Source: Salipaludibacillus keqinensis
GTDB taxonomy: Bacteria; Bacillota; Bacilli; Bacillales; Salisediminibacteriaceae
Reading direction: 5' to 3'
Assembly: GCF_003226325.1 (NCBI RefSeq)
Contig: NZ_PDOD01000001.1
Coordinates: forward strand, 806,001-870,000
Length of the DNA: 64,000 nucleotides
The position numbers and the translations under genes were made by a program. The notes beneath the pieces were generated by a model that saw only the letters and a list, made by a program, of their open reading frames with translations, was not told the DNA's origin and did no database searches. Of this stretch, positions 1 to 8,161 are shown one piece after another; position 1 is the stretch's first letter; the number at the start of each line of letters is the position of its first letter.

Positions 1-25
1 AGTGAAAAATATCAAAGGGGAAACG

Positions 26-1396
26 ATGACTGTTGATATAAAGCATTTAGATCATAAAGGGTCAGGGCGAGGGTCGACTTGGCGTGAGAATGACGAGGGG
101 AACCCGAAAAAGTTAAGGTTGATTGTCCCGCAGACCCTTCCAGGCGAGACAGTGAAAGTGACGGTTGATCGCCCGGACCGGAAGAAATGGCGAACGAATC
201 CTCAGGAGATTCTCACTACTAGCCCGGAACGAGTCGAACCACCCTGTCCTCATTTTGAAAAGTGTGGCGGCTGTATTTGGCAACACTGGAATTACTCAGG
301 ACAGTTGAACTATAAAACGGCACATGTGAAACAGATCCTGGAACATAAAGGGTATGACAAGGGACTTGTCCGCGAAACGATTGGAATGGAAGATCCTTGG
401 CACTACCGGAATAAAATGGAGTTTACTTTTTCGCCAGAAGGGGACCTTGGTCTACATGAACAGGGGAATTTCAGGAAAATTATCCCCCTCGAGACTTGCT
501 TGATCGCAGGAGAAACGATGGTTGATGCCACGATGGTGGTTTCTGAGTGGGTGAAAGATCATCAATTGGAAGGGTACGACAAAGATCTCCATGAGGGATT
601 GTTGCGGCACTTGATGGTGAGACAGTCTTTTGCAACGGGAGAAATCATGCTCGCTCTTTTTGCAACAAAGGCACCAGAAGGACCCCTTCAGCAAGCGGCG
701 GATGATTTGGTGGCGCGGATTACAGAACGTTGTCCGAATGTGAAAAGCTTGTTATGGCTTGAAAATACTGATTGGGCAGACCGGGCTCAGTCTGAAAAGG
801 ATCACGTGTTAGCGGGACGAGATTTTATTAATGATGAAATGGCTGGCTACCGCTTTAGACTTTGGTTTGATACATTTTTTCAAACAAATCCGTTACAAGC
901 GGCAAAACTAGTGGAATTAGCGCTTGAAATGGGACAACCTAAAAAAACGGAAAAGATGATTGATTTATTCTGTGGTGTGGGCACATTCTCCCTTCCATTT
1001 GCCGATCGAGTCAAGGAGCTGGCTGGGATTGAGCTAGTGGAAAGTTCAATTGAATCAGCCAAGCGCAATGCTGAAGATAATGGACTATCAAATACCCGGT
1101 TTTTGGCTAAAGACGCAAGAAAAGGAATCGATCAAATGTTGGAGAGCTTTGGCAAGCCTGAATTGTTGTTAATCGATCCGCCAAGGTCAGGTGCTGGTGG
1201 GAAAGTAATGAGACGAATCGGCCGAGCGCAACCTCAACGTATCGTCTATGTATCATGTAATCCAGAATCCTTTGCGGAGGACCTTCAGGAGTTGGAACCA
1301 TTCGGCTACACGTTAAAAGAAGTGCAACCGGTGGATTTATTCCCACACACGTTCCACGTGGAGCTTGTTACTATTATTGAGTTGAAAGAGAAATAA
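26..1396 (+). CDS. rlmD: 23S rRNA (uracil-5-)-methyltransferase, RlmD/RlmCD (TrmA) family
   Basis: SAM-dependent methyltransferase that makes 5-methyluridine in 23S rRNA; the Bacillus homologue (YefA, RlmCD) modifies two sites. The 456-residue protein has an N-terminal TRAM-like RNA-binding region (about 1-60), an iron-sulfur cysteine group (C74, C80, C83), a SAM-binding motif DLFCGVGTFSLPFA near residue 316, the LIDPPRSG motif, and the catalytic-loop VYVSCNP near the C-terminus, so the catalytic core is complete. An in-frame GTG at position 2 would add eight residues, but AAAGGGG at 15-20 sits correctly for the ATG at 26. Family assignment is secure; whether it acts at one or two uridines cannot be told. 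Confidence 0.93.
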   Translation: MTVDIKHLDHKGSGRGSTWRENDEGNPKKLRLIVPQTLPGETVKVTVDRPDRKKWRTNPQEILTTSPERVEPPCPHFEKCGGCIWQHWNYSGQLNYKTAHVKQILEHKGYDKGLVRETIGMEDPWHYRNKMEFTFSPEGDLGLHEQGNFRKIIPLETCLIAGETMVDATMVVSEWVKDHQLEGYDKDLHEGLLRHLMVRQSFATGEIMLALFATKAPEGPLQQAADDLVARITERCPNVKSLLWLENTDWADRAQSEKDHVLAGRDFINDEMAGYRFRLWFDTFFQTNPLQAAKLVELALEMGQPKKTEKMIDLFCGVGTFSLPFADRVKELAGIELVESSIESAKRNAEDNGLSNTRFLAKDARKGIDQMLESFGKPELLLIDPPRSGAGGKVMRRIGRAQPQRIVYVSCNPESFAEDLQELEPFGYTLKEVQPVDLFPHTFHVELVTIIELKEK

Positions 1397-1409
1397 ACGA
1401 TTGTGTGAC

Positions 1410-1440
1410 AGCCTGGACTTTTGTCCGGGCTGTTTTTATA
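1410..1440 (+). terminator. Possible terminator after rlmD
   Basis: The stretch after the stop codon contains an imperfect hairpin, AGCCTGGAC pairing with GTCCGGGCT, followed by GTTTTTATA. It would end rlmD transcription and also lies beyond the 3' end of the convergent small membrane gene. Confidence 0.7.
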
Positions 1441-1501
1441 TAGGTGGGGATTAGATGTTAGGGTAGAGATTATATGTTTTTTAATGTGCAGCGACAGGCG
1501 A

Positions 1502-1699
1502 TTAACCGAATATGAGATAAGCCACGAGCAACAAGGCAGCCAATATACCAAAACCAATGAAAATAGTATTTTTGGTTTTATTCATATCATTGTTATCTTT
1601 ACCAGTTGCCTCCTTCGCCGTTAATATTTTTATATTTGCGATTAATATTCCCATGATAACCAAGGCTGTGGCTACGATTGCTATAGCTAGTATTTCCAT
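1502..1699 (-). CDS. Small two-helix membrane protein, unknown function
   Basis: A 65-residue protein with two hydrophobic helices (about 2-24 and 45-64) around a short charged loop rich in Lys, Asp and Asn. The start at 1699 is chosen because GAGGTGA lies just upstream on the minus strand; the reading frame stays open further upstream, but that part covers a repeat and looks non-coding. I do not recognise a family. It stands alone, convergent with rlmD. Confidence 0.6.
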   Translation of the reverse strand: MEILAIAIVATALVIMGILIANIKILTAKEATGKDNNDMNKTKNTIFIGFGILAALLLVAYLIFG

Positions 1700-1883
1700 G
1701 ACTATCACCTCTAGGTAAGTAGAATTAAATTGGGATTTTTGTGAGTCGGTTTTCATGTTCCCTAGGATTGATGGGGTAAAACTTTTTAGACGTGTTGGTG
1801 TTGTATATGAGGAGTATAGGTTCTTCAGGAATTTTGGGAGTTTCAAGATTGGATTAGCGACGGACAGCGGGAGTGAAGGTTTG

Positions 1884-1916
1884 TGAACGTCGTCAACATA
1901 GGAAGTTGGCGACGAA
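1884..1916. repeat. Solitary copy of the TGAACGTCG hairpin unit
   Basis: TGAACGTCG, a short loop containing CAACATAGGAAGTTGG, then CGACGAA. This is one degenerate unit of the hairpin that is tandemly arrayed at 18490-19127 and 35343-35847, showing that the element also occurs singly. Confidence 0.7.
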
Positions 1917-1990
1917 GACACCCCAACTTAATAAGCTAAAGGTAGTAAACTCCTAAAACAAACTCTTTTATTTGTATCCTAATTAGCCAG

Positions 1991-2012
1991 AAGAACCGTT
2001 CCTGCGGCCCAT
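1991..2012. repeat. Half copy of the REP-like GAACCGTCC element
   Basis: The segment AGAAGAACCGTTCCTGCGG matches one arm of the inverted-repeat elements at 37791-37984 and 42045-42111. No partner arm is seen nearby. Confidence 0.45.
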
Positions 2013-2114
2013 GGTCTACTGGAATAATTTACTGGTTTAAAAATTTTGAGATATGGGTTAACGTTGATAACTGTAAAATCCAATAAAGTTAGCAGACGAA
2101 AGGATGGTCTTAAG

Positions 2115-2756
2115 ATGAGGAAGTACGTTACAGCATTTTTATCTGTTGCGATAGCGATGGGAATTTATGCTGGAGCCGCAGGGGCGTATGAATATTTCGA
2201 TGAGCCGCCGTTTGAAGCTTACAAAGTAAGTCAAGGCGATAGTTTCTTTTATATTGCTCAGCGTTATGGACTGGATTCTAGCGAACTGCAACGAATCAAC
2301 TCGGATGTTGATCCGTATAACATGCAAGTAGGTTCAATAATTCGACTTGTAGAAGAAGACAATGGTCAACAGCAAGTTGAACCGGCTGATGATAGTTTTG
2401 AAGCAGAGGTTGTCAGGCTAGTGAATGAAGAACGTGCGAATCACGGATTGCAACCGCTAGAAAGTAGCTCTGAAGTTCAGAACGTGGCACACGCCAAGTC
2501 AAAGGACATGGTTGACAATAATTACTTTAGCCACACAAGTCCAACATATGGTTCACCGTTTGAGATGCTTGATACATATGGTGTCGAGTACCGAACGGCC
2601 GGTGAAAACATTGCGCAAGGGCAACGTTCCCCGGAAGCGGTTGTGAATGCTTGGATGAACTCTCAAGGACACAGAGAAAATATATTAAATCGTAATTTTT
2701 CAAAAATAGGTGTAGGACACTATGAAAATACGTGGACACAATTGTTCACAGACTAA
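2115..2756 (+). CDS. Secreted LysM and CAP-domain (SCP/PR1-like) protein
   Basis: A 213-residue exported protein. Residues 1-24 form a signal peptide ending near AGAAGA. A LysM peptidoglycan-binding repeat follows (about 37-80, starting YKVSQGDSFFYIAQRYG). The rest (about 95-213) is a CAP domain related to Bacillus YkwD, with the family motifs NYFSHTSP, TAGENIAQGQ and GHRENILN. The open frame reaches back to 2046, but the ATG at 2115 directly precedes the signal peptide and has AAAGGATGG upstream. It likely acts in the cell wall; the role of bacterial CAP domains is not established. It is paired with the next gene, whose N-terminus is clearly related. Confidence 0.85.
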   Translation: MRKYVTAFLSVAIAMGIYAGAAGAYEYFDEPPFEAYKVSQGDSFFYIAQRYGLDSSELQRINSDVDPYNMQVGSIIRLVEEDNGQQQVEPADDSFEAEVVRLVNEERANHGLQPLESSSEVQNVAHAKSKDMVDNNYFSHTSPTYGSPFEMLDTYGVEYRTAGENIAQGQRSPEAVVNAWMNSQGHRENILNRNFSKIGVGHYENTWTQLFTD

Positions 2757-2779
2757 TATTTAAGAAAAGAAAGGTTTGA

Positions 2780-3430
2780 ATGATGTTGAAAAAGTTAGCT
2801 AGTTTACTATTTGCAGGAATGTTTGTTTTTACAGCAGCAAATGTTACAGAGGCAAGTTTACAGAAATTCGATTCCCCGCCATTTGATAAGTACCTCGTAA
2901 GTGAAGGGGATACCCTTTACTATATTGGGAAACGTTATGGCGTAAGTTTGGACGACCTTTACAGATTCAACCCTGATGTGGAAGGCGATTTCTTGTTAGC
3001 GGGATCGACTCTTAATCTAGTAGGGGATCAAGGTAGCAATAGCGCTACTGTCAGCAATAGTTCAAGAGTAGAACTAAACGCCGCTGACCGTGATTTACTA
3101 GAACGTTTAGTTCACGCGGAAACGATGGGACAAGAATATAATGGAAAAGTTGCCGTGGCGGAAGTTGTGCTGAATCGAGTAGACAGCAGTGATTTTCCTG
3201 ACACAGTGCGTGAAGTGATTATGCAGAACAGACAGTTCACACCTGTTTCTACAGGGGCAATCAATAACAACCCTAGCGCTAAAACTGCAGAAGCGGTAGA
3301 TGAAGCTCTAAGAGGAACAAATCTAGTGGAAGATGCATTATTCTTCTGGAATCCAGACATCGCCACGTCTCGATGGTTAGAAGAAAAGACAGTGATAACA
3401 AAGATTGACGAACATGAATTTTTACAATAA
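2780..3430 (+). CDS. Secreted LysM cell wall hydrolase, SleB/CwlJ family
   Basis: A 216-residue exported protein with a signal peptide (1-25), a LysM repeat (about 37-80, YLVSEGDTLYYIGKRYG) and a C-terminal hydrolase domain of the SleB/CwlJ type (about 105-216). The catalytic-glutamate region reads RLVHAETMGQ and is followed by GKVAVAEVVLNRV. Family members cleave glycan strands of spore cortex or vegetative wall. The N-terminal FDSPPFDKYLVSEGD strongly resembles FDEPPFEAYKVSQGD of the upstream gene, so the front halves probably share a duplication origin. The 23-bp gap suggests cotranscription. It ends at a terminator hairpin. Confidence 0.85.
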   Translation: MMLKKLASLLFAGMFVFTAANVTEASLQKFDSPPFDKYLVSEGDTLYYIGKRYGVSLDDLYRFNPDVEGDFLLAGSTLNLVGDQGSNSATVSNSSRVELNAADRDLLERLVHAETMGQEYNGKVAVAEVVLNRVDSSDFPDTVREVIMQNRQFTPVSTGAINNNPSAKTAEAVDEALRGTNLVEDALFFWNPDIATSRWLEEKTVITKIDEHEFLQ

Positions 3431-3440
3431 CTAGGTGAGA

Positions 3441-3487
3441 TACCTGACCCCCGATGCGTTACTGCGTTAAGGGGCAGGTATTTTTTT
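3441..3487 (+). terminator. Terminator, GTGCCTGACCCC repeat family (copy 1)
   Basis: TACCTGACCCC pairs with GGGGCAGGTA (one mismatch), with GCGTTA motifs in the loop and a run of seven T after the stem. It belongs to a family with other copies at 3888, 6148, 7242 and 52054. Confidence 0.8.
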
Positions 3488-3570
3488 GCCTTTTTTAGCA
3501 AGACAATATCATGTAAGATAGAATAGATGTGATATTACAGTGTGTTTTCGTACTTAGGGAGGCAAGGTTC

Positions 3571-3804
3571 ATGATTTGGATTAATAGTTTATTTATGGTC
3601 GTAGGATTGGTATGGATTTTAGCAAGTTTTCACAAAAACTTGAAAGCGGGGAAAGCCTCAGCGGTCCTCTTTTACAGTGGCCTGGCTTTAGTTGTAGGAG
3701 CTGGCGTAAATCTATTCGTTAACTCATTTGTGTTGCTAATCATTATTTTTGGTGTGGTCAACCTGACCGCATTTTATATATTTATGTTTAAAAAACCTGA
3801 CTAA
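3571..3804 (+). CDS. Small three-helix membrane protein, unknown function
   Basis: A 77-residue hydrophobic protein with predicted helices at about 2-18, 28-46 and 49-70, and a basic C-terminus (MFKKPD). The ATG at 3571 is chosen over the upstream in-frame start at 3529 because GGGAGG lies ten bases before it. No family recognised. Confidence 0.65.
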   Translation: MIWINSLFMVVGLVWILASFHKNLKAGKASAVLFYSGLALVVGAGVNLFVNSFVLLIIIFGVVNLTAFYIFMFKKPD

Positions 3805-3887
3805 AAGGGCTTTCTAGCTGGACAGTAATTGAGATAAATCGATGAAGAAGGAGAGCCCGTTTAATTAAGGATAACTAGAGTGGTTAT

Positions 3888-3935
3888 GTTCCTGCTCTTA
3901 ACGCTTTCATGCGTTGAGGGGCGGGAACTTTTTTT
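3888..3935 (+). terminator. Terminator, repeat family copy 2
   Basis: GTTCCTGC...TTAACGC pairs with GCGTT...GCGGGAAC and is followed by seven T. The inner TTAACGC/GCGTT segment is shared with the other GTGCCTGACCCC hairpins. Confidence 0.75.
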
Positions 3936-4379
3936 GTTCATTGGGCATTGGGATCTAAGGCATAAAAAACAGGGTATTACCTAAGTTTCCAGCCCACTCT
4001 GTTCAGCCTTACCTAGCCTGTAAGGAGTTTAATAAATGTTCCTATGACTATTCTATTAAGTTCGCACTTTTTCCTGAAAATTCAAGATGAGCTATTGAAG
4101 ATTGATAGATTCCAGTTTAATATATCTATAGAACTACTATAAAAGAACTATCTAAATGACAATTTACTTATTATTATACGATATTTTCTAAATGACTTCG
4201 TTTAAATCTTGCATGAATCACTACATAAATAATCAAGTAAGAATGTCTGACTGTTTTTGAAGGAGGGAGTTTGGAGAATCTGAATAGGGTGGATGAAATA
4301 AGGTGGAAATACTGCATCAAAAGAAACAATGAATCATCGTTGACAAATTACGTAGAGAAATAAAAAGGGGATTAATAAA
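3936..4379. other. Intergenic region before the chemoreceptor gene
   Basis: AT-rich region with no convincing gene. A 30-codon open frame begins with TTG at 4271 behind AGGAGGG (4261-4267) and ends at 4363, but the spacing is short and its composition is unremarkable, so I do not call it. I saw no clear sigma-D promoter for the chemoreceptor. Confidence 0.4.
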
Positions 4380-6137
4380 ATGGTTACAAAGATAAAAAAC
4401 ATGAAATTAGCACCTAAAATTATATTCGCAGCGGTTCTGTTGTTCACGATATTCGCGCTCGTTTTGTCCATTGTCTTTTACAACAGTTTCCGAACGAATT
4501 TAGCTGAATCAGGGGAAGATCATTTGCAAAGCATTACGGAAGGTGCTATGGGGATCGTTGAAGCCGTGTATGCGCAAGTGGAGCAAGGGGAACTGACCGA
4601 AGAACAAGGCCAGGAGTTGGCGAAACAAATTTTACTAGGTGAAATGGATAGCGAAGGGAACCGAGACTTTTCCGGTACGAAGTATATTTATGGTGACCAA
4701 GGTTATGCCATTGTGTGGGATGATGATTATATAGCGGCGATGCACCCTTTTATGGAAGGTGCCGACGGCTATGATTTGCAAAATAGTGAAGGACAATATG
4801 TGATTCGAGATATAGTTGACGTCGCAAAAAATGAGAACGCCGATGAGCAGATCATGTATTACGCATGGGATGAACCAAATGGTGAAGTGAGAGAAAAGGT
4901 GTTATATGCGGAATATTTTGAACCGTGGGGTTGGAACTTATCCGTAGGGGCGTATTCAGACGAATTTTTCGAAGGAACTCAGACGATGTTTTTCCTCATC
5001 TTAATTACTGTAAGTGGTCTCCTGTTGCTCTTTACCTTTATCATTTATGCAGCGGTTAAACGAGTGATCAAAGCGTTACAAAAGGTAAATGAAACAGCCT
5101 CTCAGATTGGAGAAGGAGACTTACGCGGGTCAGACATTCAATCCAAAGGTCGCGATGAAATCGCCTCCCTTGGTGAAAGTGTCAATCGAATGAAAAATCA
5201 TCTTCGGGAAGTCGTCACTCAAGTGACCGATTCCACAACGGAAGTGCAGTCTTTTTCTGAAGAGGTTCTGGCTTCCATCCAAGAAAACGAGAAAACGTCA
5301 GAGCAAATTTCAAGTTCGATTGAAGAGCTCGCTCATGCAATTGACTCCAATACAGCCTTGTCTGTTGAGAACATGACAGCGATTGAAGAAGTGGCGATAG
5401 AATTAGAAAAGCTTGATAAAGCCGCGTCCATCGTGAATCAAGAAGTAACCAATAATGATCGTTTGGCCAAGGAGGGAAATGAAGTCGTCACCGTATCCGT
5501 GAACGACATGAACACGATTCACGAAACTGTAAAGGAATATACAGAGAAATTAGTAGGGCTAGAAGCGAAAACGAATGAAATTACAAGCATCGTGAACGTC
5601 ATTAATGACATTTCAGAACAAACGAATTTACTAGCTTTAAATGCAGCCATTGAAGCTGCAAGAGCGGGCGAAGCGGGGAAAGGGTTTGCTGTTGTGGCCG
5701 ACGAGGTTCGGAAATTAGCTGAACAAACCTCCAATTCATCGAAAGAAATCGTTTCGCTCGTCACGTCAGTTCAAACAGATACATCCGATTCCGTCGCGAA
5801 AATGAGGACAATCCGTGAAGAAGTCAGTGTCGGGAAAGAAAACATCGAGAAGGTTGGTCAGTTATTTGGAAACATTTCAAGCGCTACGAAACGAATTGCT
5901 GACAGATCCGAAGATGTTTCTGCCATTTCAAACGAAATAAACACGAAAACATCCATTGTCACTGAAAACATGCAGAATATATCTACGAATGCAGAGAGCA
6001 TTACAGCGAATACGCAGAATGTTGCGGCATCGTCTGAAGAACAAACGTCATCCATGGAAGAAATGACAGCCGCGGTGGAACACTTGAACGTCATCACAGA
6101 CAAGCTTCAGCGCGAGATCGAACGGTTTAAATTGTAG
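4380..6137 (+). CDS. Methyl-accepting chemotaxis protein with Cache sensor domain
   Basis: A 585-residue transmembrane chemoreceptor. It has a first helix (about 13-35), an extracellular single-Cache-like sensor (about 36-195, with [20 protein letters not shown] and [11 protein letters not shown]), a second helix (about 203-225), a HAMP linker and a long cytoplasmic coiled-coil signalling domain. The hairpin tip that contacts CheA and CheW is intact ([20 protein letters not shown], near residue 410). AAAAGGGG precedes the ATG. The sensor type usually binds small organic molecules such as carboxylates, but the ligand cannot be read. It is monocistronic, ending in the hairpin at 6148. Confidence 0.92.
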   Translation: MVTKIKNMKLAPKIIFAAVLLFTIFALVLSIVFYNSFRTNLAESGEDHLQSITEGAMGIVEAVYAQVEQGELTEEQGQELAKQILLGEMDSEGNRDFSGTKYIYGDQGYAIVWDDDYIAAMHPFMEGADGYDLQNSEGQYVIRDIVDVAKNENADEQIMYYAWDEPNGEVREKVLYAEYFEPWGWNLSVGAYSDEFFEGTQTMFFLILITVSGLLLLFTFIIYAAVKRVIKALQKVNETASQIGEGDLRGSDIQSKGRDEIASLGESVNRMKNHLREVVTQVTDSTTEVQSFSEEVLASIQENEKTSEQISSSIEELAHAIDSNTALSVENMTAIEEVAIELEKLDKAASIVNQEVTNNDRLAKEGNEVVTVSVNDMNTIHETVKEYTEKLVGLEAKTNEITSIVNVINDISEQTNLLALNAAIEAARAGEAGKGFAVVADEVRKLAEQTSNSSKEIVSLVTSVQTDTSDSVAKMRTIREEVSVGKENIEKVGQLFGNISSATKRIADRSEDVSAISNEINTKTSIVTENMQNISTNAESITANTQNVAASSEEQTSSMEEMTAAVEHLNVITDKLQREIERFKL

Positions 6138-6147
6138 TTTGATTGAG

Positions 6148-6204
6148 GTGCCTGACCCCCGATGCAGTAATGCGTTAATGGAATGGGGGTCAGGCACTCT
6201 TTTA
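6148..6204. terminator. Terminator hairpin between convergent genes, repeat family copy 3
   Basis: A perfect 13-bp stem, GTGCCTGACCCCC with GGGGGTCAGGCAC, then CTTTT on the plus strand. It terminates the chemoreceptor gene and could also fold at the 3' end of the convergent lipase transcript, though without a T-tract in that direction. Confidence 0.85.
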
Positions 6205-6209
6205 AATTA

Positions 6210-7067
6210 TTATCTAATCCATCTGACTGCTCGATCAGGGTCAGCAGGGCCTTGATGTGCTAGTGCATCGAAAACAAAAGAAAATGATAATGGATCATAG
6301 ACAATTTCTTGGTGACCAATAATGCTTAATGGGTAATAGTCTTGAATAGTAATATTTGAAACTTGCTTTTCAGGACCGTTAAGGAATGCAGATGTATATG
6401 GAATAACAACTTGATCTTTTTTTGTAGAAATGACAGTATAAGAGACATTTCCTGGTGTCTCATTCCCTTTATTCAGTTCTTCTACGAACTCAGATCCAAC
6501 TAGCTGTTGTTGGCAAGCTTTACAAGAAGAAATATCAGCAACTCCCGAATTGATCTGTTCTAAACCAAAAAATCCCGTCGTTCCATGGTTCGAAGGAACA
6601 AAAGCAATCAAATTCTCTACAAATTTATCTCCACCTAAAAACTTCAAGTAATGTCTTGGCATCATCCCGCCTTGGCTATGCCCAATAATATCTACTTTGT
6701 CTGCACCAGTTAATTGTAAAACATTATCTACAAACTCTTTTAATTCATGAGCTGACTCTTCAATATCACCAGTAGAGGGTCCCGCATGAGTTAATCCGTA
6801 ATTCATTGCATAGACACAATATCCTCTCTTAGCAAGCTCAGGTGAAAGAGTAAGCCAATTTTGCGCACTTCTCTCAAATGTACCTGGAACAAGAACGATC
6901 GGGTTAGGCTTGTCTAAAGTTGGTTCACAAGTTGCAAGATTTGCTCCCGGAGGAGGTGTTCCTTGTTCAAGTAAAAATCCTTCTGTAGAAACTTCCGCTT
7001 TCAAATGACCCGGTAATAAGATTAAGAAAGCGATTACCAAAATGACTTGAAAAAAATATTTTTGCAT
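6210..7067 (-). CDS. Secreted lipase/esterase, alpha/beta-hydrolase (lipase class 2-like)
   Basis: A 285-residue exported hydrolase. Residues 1-24 are a signal peptide. The core begins with PIVLVPGTFERS (oxyanion strand), has the nucleophile elbow GHSQGG with Ser131, and a late histidine in IIGHQEIVYDP; the acid residue is probably upstream of it. The layout resembles triacylglycerol lipases of the Streptomyces/Rhodococcus class 2 type, so lipid or short-chain ester hydrolysis outside the cell is likely. GGAAGGAG sits before the ATG. The gene has its own strong promoter and a leader carrying a terminator-like hairpin. Confidence 0.82.
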   Translation of the reverse strand: MQKYFFQVILVIAFLILLPGHLKAEVSTEGFLLEQGTPPPGANLATCEPTLDKPNPIVLVPGTFERSAQNWLTLSPELAKRGYCVYAMNYGLTHAGPSTGDIEESAHELKEFVDNVLQLTGADKVDIIGHSQGGMMPRHYLKFLGGDKFVENLIAFVPSNHGTTGFFGLEQINSGVADISSCKACQQQLVGSEFVEELNKGNETPGNVSYTVISTKKDQVVIPYTSAFLNGPEKQVSNITIQDYYPLSIIGHQEIVYDPLSFSFVFDALAHQGPADPDRAVRWIR

Positions 7068-7111
7068 ATTAAATTCTCCTTCCCAAATAATTAAAATTCA
7101 TAGTTTGCATG

Positions 7112-7163
7112 AAAAAAGCTCACAAATGAACTGCCGGGCTATCAGGCAGTATTCAATGAGCTT
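7112..7163 (-). promoter_or_regulatory. Terminator-like hairpin in the lipase leader
   Basis: On the minus strand AAGCTCA pairs with TGAGCTT around an inner stem ACTGCC/GGCAGT, followed by six T. It lies between the predicted start of transcription (about 7195) and the lipase start codon (7067), so it would stop the transcript unless antiterminated. Alternatively it only catches readthrough from the gene at 7295. Confidence 0.5.
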
Positions 7164-7201
7164 CTCAAATTCTCCACGCCAACTATTAACTTAATTACTA
7201 A

Positions 7202-7230
7202 ATATATAGAAAATTTAGAATTTTGTCAAG
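7202..7230 (-). promoter_or_regulatory. Sigma-A promoter for the lipase gene
   Basis: On the minus strand TTGACA (7230-7225), a 17-bp spacer, then TATATT (7207-7202). The match to the consensus is close to ideal. Initiation near 7195 would give a leader of about 125 nucleotides. Confidence 0.75.
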
Positions 7231-7241
7231 AATTATTACAG

Positions 7242-7295
7242 TGCCTGACCCCCGATGGAGTAATGCGTTAATGGAATGGGGGGTCGGCACTTTTT
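7242..7295. terminator. Hairpin of the GTGCCTGACCCC family (copy 4)
   Basis: GTGCCTGACCCCC pairs with GGGGGGTCGGCAC (one mismatch); the T-run is on the plus strand and overlaps the stop codon of the leftward gene at 7295. For the leftward operon it supplies a stable 3' hairpin but a poor T-tract. Confidence 0.65.
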
Positions 7296-8161
7296 TATCC
7301 TTGCACAACCGAATTCTTCAAACTCTCGAATCCATCTACGCGGCATTCCAGTTGATCACCGTTTCTTAGGACGGTAGGGCCGGGTGTACCGGTAAGGATA
7401 ACATCTCCAGGAAGCAATGTTGTTGCATTGGAAATGTGAGCGACAATTTCAGAGAGAGAGTAAATCAGATGTGATGTTGAGTTTTCGTGTATGACTTCTT
7501 CGTTCTGAACGGTTGCGATCGTTAGGTTTGAAAGGTCGTCAATCTCGTCCAGAGAAACGACTTGAGGTCCGTAACTGAAAAAAGAATCGAAGCTTTTGGC
7601 TCTGGCAAGGTATCTCGGATTGGCAGCGTGAATGTCAGCTTCTGTCATATCGATGCCCGTTGTGAGGCCAGCAATGACCTCCGGGACATCGGCCACGGAA
7701 ACATTTTTACAACGTTTTCCTATAATCATAACAATTTCACCTTCGCCCGTCGTCTTCTTTGAGAACGAAGGAAGAACGATGTTTTCCTCCAGACCAATGA
7801 TCGTGCTAGTCGGTTTCAAAAAGGTAACCGGATCTTTCCCTTTTTGCTCTGCCTTTTGTGATAAATCGGTTACATAATTAAATCCGATTCCCCATATGGT
7901 GCCAGGGGTTCTCATAGGTGGAGCGTAGCTCACTTGCTCAAAAGGGATAGACGGCATCGTTTCGAGACTTGTCTGCCCACCTTCTTTCCACCAAGTCGTA
8001 ATATCTTTCCATTGATCTTCTCGAAGCATCGTAAATAGATCCACCGCCCATTGTTTGTTTTCTAACTCATTGATTGTATGAATGGGAACAAGCCCCTTTG
8101 ATGTTTCGATGGCAGCGATCTCTTTTTCTGTTTTTGGATCGTGTATCATAGCTAATTTCAT
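7295..8161 (-). CDS. Fumarylacetoacetate hydrolase-family protein in the allantoin operon
   Basis: A 288-residue FAH-fold enzyme. Metal ligands are visible as EGEIVMIIGK (near 140) and GIDMTEADI, followed by AKSFDSFFSYGP and the family signature LLPGDVILTGTPG. FAH-fold enzymes are Mg-dependent hydrolases, lyases or decarboxylases of small oxoacids and ureido acids. It is the last gene of a leftward operon with the amidase (4-bp overlap) and allantoinase. By context it probably acts on a late product of allantoin breakdown, such as ureidoglycolate or an oxalurate derivative, but the substrate is inferred only from location. AAGGAGAG precedes the ATG. Confidence 0.85.
   Translation of the reverse strand: MKLAMIHDPKTEKEIAAIETSKGLVPIHTINELENKQWAVDLFTMLREDQWKDITTWWKEGGQTSLETMPSIPFEQVSYAPPMRTPGTIWGIGFNYVTDLSQKAEQKGKDPVTFLKPTSTIIGLEENIVLPSFSKKTTGEGEIVMIIGKRCKNVSVADVPEVIAGLTTGIDMTEADIHAANPRYLARAKSFDSFFSYGPQVVSLDEIDDLSNLTIATVQNEEVIHENSTSHLIYSLSEIVAHISNATTLLPGDVILTGTPGPTVLRNGDQLECRVDGFESLKNSVVQG

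Noticed and set aside
4271-4363. 30-codon ORF behind AGGAGGG before the chemoreceptor gene
   Set aside because: Spacing to the TTG is short and the peptide has no recognisable character.
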